Positions 6,442 through 8,049 of a stretch of 8,049 nt of DNA are shown piece after piece (the stretch's first letter is position 1; every line of letters begins with the position of its first letter). Source of the stretch: Pseudomonadales bacterium. Lineage in GTDB: Bacteria > Pseudomonadota > Gammaproteobacteria > Pseudomonadales > JAHEIH01. A program made the position numbers and the translations under genes. The DNA lies in assembly GCA_023255355.1 (NCBI GenBank), contig JALRIU010000282.1, positions 1 through 8,049 on the forward strand, written 5' to 3'. The notes under the pieces are model-generated. The model was given only the letters and a program-made list of their open reading frames with translations. It did not search any database and was not told where the DNA came from.

Positions 6442-8049
6442 CGGCGCTCTCAAGAGATCAAGCCTTAGCGGCATTAGTCTTGATGACAGGCAGTTTGATA
6501 GCTCAAATGATTGTCTTGCCAGTGTTCCTTTTGTTGTTGGCAACAATTTTATTGATGTTGGCTTGGTTACATTGGTTATGTCTTTGGCCTGTCCCATCAT
6601 TATTGAAAGTATTTGGGCTTGTGGTCGCTATCAGTTTGCTTTTGTTAGAGTTTGGTAATCTTTTAAGCCTTGAACCTATGGTGGGTTTGTTTTCTTTTAG
6701 CCTGTTGCTGAAACTTCTTGAAGTTAAAGCTCGTCGAGATGTATATCTTTTGCTAGCCCTGTCTCTATTTGGATTAGCAACTCCATTGTTGTTCAATCAA
6801 ACGCTATGGTGGTTTTTAATAGTGGTTATTCTGGCTGTTATGCACTTTAGTATGACGGTGATTTTACACACTGGTAGCCAGCGGATGTTTTGGTTTAAAC
6901 CTGCGCTGTCTATATCGCTTCAGGCGCTTCCGTTGGCACTTTTATTGTTTTTTATTGTACCTAGACTTCCACCTCTATGGGTCGTTCCTCTGGCGAATCA
7001 TCAGTCTATAACTGGCCTTTCAGAAAATTTAAGCTTGGGCGTCATGGATAATTTAAGCCGTGATACCAGTCTTGCTTTCAATGCGACCTTTGATGAAGAA
7101 GTTCCAATGCCTGAGCATCGATATTGGCGCAGTATTGTCTTGGTTGATTACGATGGTGAGGTTTGGCGTCCGCTTGCCACAAAAGACAATCTTACTAAAT
7201 CTTCGCCTTCAGATCGGTTGGATTTTGTTTATCAGTTGATGATACCGGCGAGTTATCAGTCTTGGTTGCCCACACTAGGCGATGCTAGCCAATGGCCTGG
7301 GTCGGCTATAGCTTTAAAAGATGGGACGCTACGAAGTAAACAAAAAATTACCCAGAAACAAATTTTGAGCGTTGCTAGTCGTCTGCAAAACAATCAGTGG
7401 TCGTCATTGGAAGTACTGCATCGGAGTATGCAACTTCCTGATGATGTTCATCCCAAAACAAGGCGCTTAGCTCGAGATCTTAGTAAGGGGTTAGTGGGCC
7501 CTGAGCGTTTACAAGCGCTTCTAGATTACTTTAGGCACGAGAATTTTTATTACACTCTACAACCGGCGCCACTACTAGCGGATAAAGTCGATAGTTTTAT
7601 GCTTCAGACACGGCAAGGGTTCTGTGAACATTATGCGGTAGCTTTTGCAGTGATGGCTAGAGAGCTTGGTTTTCCTGCCCGTCTTGTGACCGGATATCTC
7701 GGTGGAGAGCAAAGCTCGATTGATCCTCAGAGTTTATCGATATACCAGTATGATGCTCATGCTTGGGTCGAAGTATGGATAGAGGGCTTAGGTTGGCAGC
7801 GCTACGATCCCACTGCTTGGATCAATCCTTCTCGTATTTCAGCCTCGGCAGGGGATCGGCTAGAGTGGATGAACGAGGATATGCCACTATTGGCAAGATG
7901 GCTATGGACCGCTCGAGGCCAGCAATGGTTGATGCACGCCCGGCATTATAATGAATGGCTGAACCTGCGTTGGATGCAATTTATGCTTGGTTACGATAGC
8001 CATGGGCAGATTGGTTTTTTACAGCGTTGGTTGGGAGGTGTTACTGCTT
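6438..8049 (+). CDS. TgpA-type membrane transglutaminase-like protein (DUF3488 + transglutaminase core), 3' end cut off
   Basis: The frame from ATG 6438 stays open to the window end and gives 537 residues without a stop. Residues 1-175 are very hydrophobic, with about six or seven membrane helices (DUF3488 type), ending near LLLFFIVPRLPPLW. The periplasmic part then carries the family motif TGLSENLSLGVMDNLS (192-207) and YWRSIVLVDYDGEVWRP (229-245). The transglutaminase core has all three catalytic residues: Cys396 in TRQGFCEHYA, His441 in DAHAWVEVW and Asp457 in YDPTA. The segment 475-537 (GDRLEW, NLRWMQFMLGYD, FLQRWLGG) is also typical. Full-length relatives are around 650-680 residues with one more C-terminal helix, so roughly the last 120-140 are missing. 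The ATG overlaps the DUF58 stop as ATGA. P. aeruginosa TgpA, in the same gene order, was reported as essential; its substrate is unknown. Confidence 0.92.
   Translation, partial: MTALSRDQALAALVLMTGSLIAQMIVLPVFLLLLATILLMLAWLHWLCLWPVPSLLKVFGLVVAISLLLLEFGNLLSLEPMVGLFSFSLLLKLLEVKARRDVYLLLALSLFGLATPLLFNQTLWWFLIVVILAVMHFSMTVILHTGSQRMFWFKPALSISLQALPLALLLFFIVPRLPPLWVVPLANHQSITGLSENLSLGVMDNLSRDTSLAFNATFDEEVPMPEHRYWRSIVLVDYDGEVWRPLATKDNLTKSSPSDRLDFVYQLMIPASYQSWLPTLGDASQWPGSAIALKDGTLRSKQKITQKQILSVASRLQNNQWSSLEVLHRSMQLPDDVHPKTRRLARDLSKGLVGPERLQALLDYFRHENFYYTLQPAPLLADKVDSFMLQTRQGFCEHYAVAFAVMARELGFPARLVTGYLGGEQSSIDPQSLSIYQYDAHAWVEVWIEGLGWQRYDPTAWINPSRISASAGDRLEWMNEDMPLLARWLWTARGQQWLMHARHYNEWLNLRWMQFMLGYDSHGQIGFLQRWLGGVTA

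Noticed and set aside
6419..6658. Short plus-strand frame overlapping the DUF58/transglutaminase junction
   Set aside because: It is another frame of the real transglutaminase gene, which starts at 6438 and runs to the window end with conserved motifs.
6503..6796. Open frame on the minus strand opposite the transglutaminase gene
   Set aside because: Its Asn-, Lys- and Arg-rich translation is the usual antisense of hydrophobic membrane-helix codons. The plus-strand gene is well supported.

Overview
The window looks like the chromosome of a gammaproteobacterium of moderate GC content (roughly 45% by eye). Its left part holds the gene order accD-folC-dedD-cvpA-purF, which is the classical order in Escherichia coli and relatives. 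Protein features also fit this group: a PurF that starts directly at its catalytic cysteine, a CvpA of exactly the E. coli length, and a DedD with a C-terminal SPOR domain. I cannot name the genus. A marine or environmental gammaproteobacterium is a guess from the GC content and from the block that follows purF.

Bases 1-4427 form one co-directional gene train. It holds the 3' part of accD (fatty acid synthesis), folC (folate polyglutamylation), dedD (septal peptidoglycan binding), cvpA (inner-membrane protein) and purF (first committed step of purine synthesis). A clear Rho-independent terminator lies just after purF (4447-4474). Gaps are short, except for 72 bp before cvpA, where an extended -10 sequence could start a cvpA-purF transcript.

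Bases 4556-8049 hold a second, tightly packed operon on the same strand: a MoxR-family AAA+ ATPase, a DUF58 membrane protein and a TgpA-type membrane transglutaminase that runs off the right end. The gaps are 2 bp and then a 4-bp ATGA overlap, which suggests translational coupling. This trio is widespread and resembles the P. aeruginosa tgpA locus. Its biochemical role is still poorly defined.

The oddest feature is at the left edge. The first ~85 bases are not accD. In the same open frame they encode the N-terminal helix of a type IV pilin, at visibly higher GC, and then switch abruptly into accD at conserved sequence. This is most simply a chimeric junction (assembly or cloning), but a real rearrangement cannot be excluded from the sequence alone. 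Apart from that I see no mobile element, CRISPR array, tRNA, rRNA or clearly new system; the rest is ordinary housekeeping sequence.
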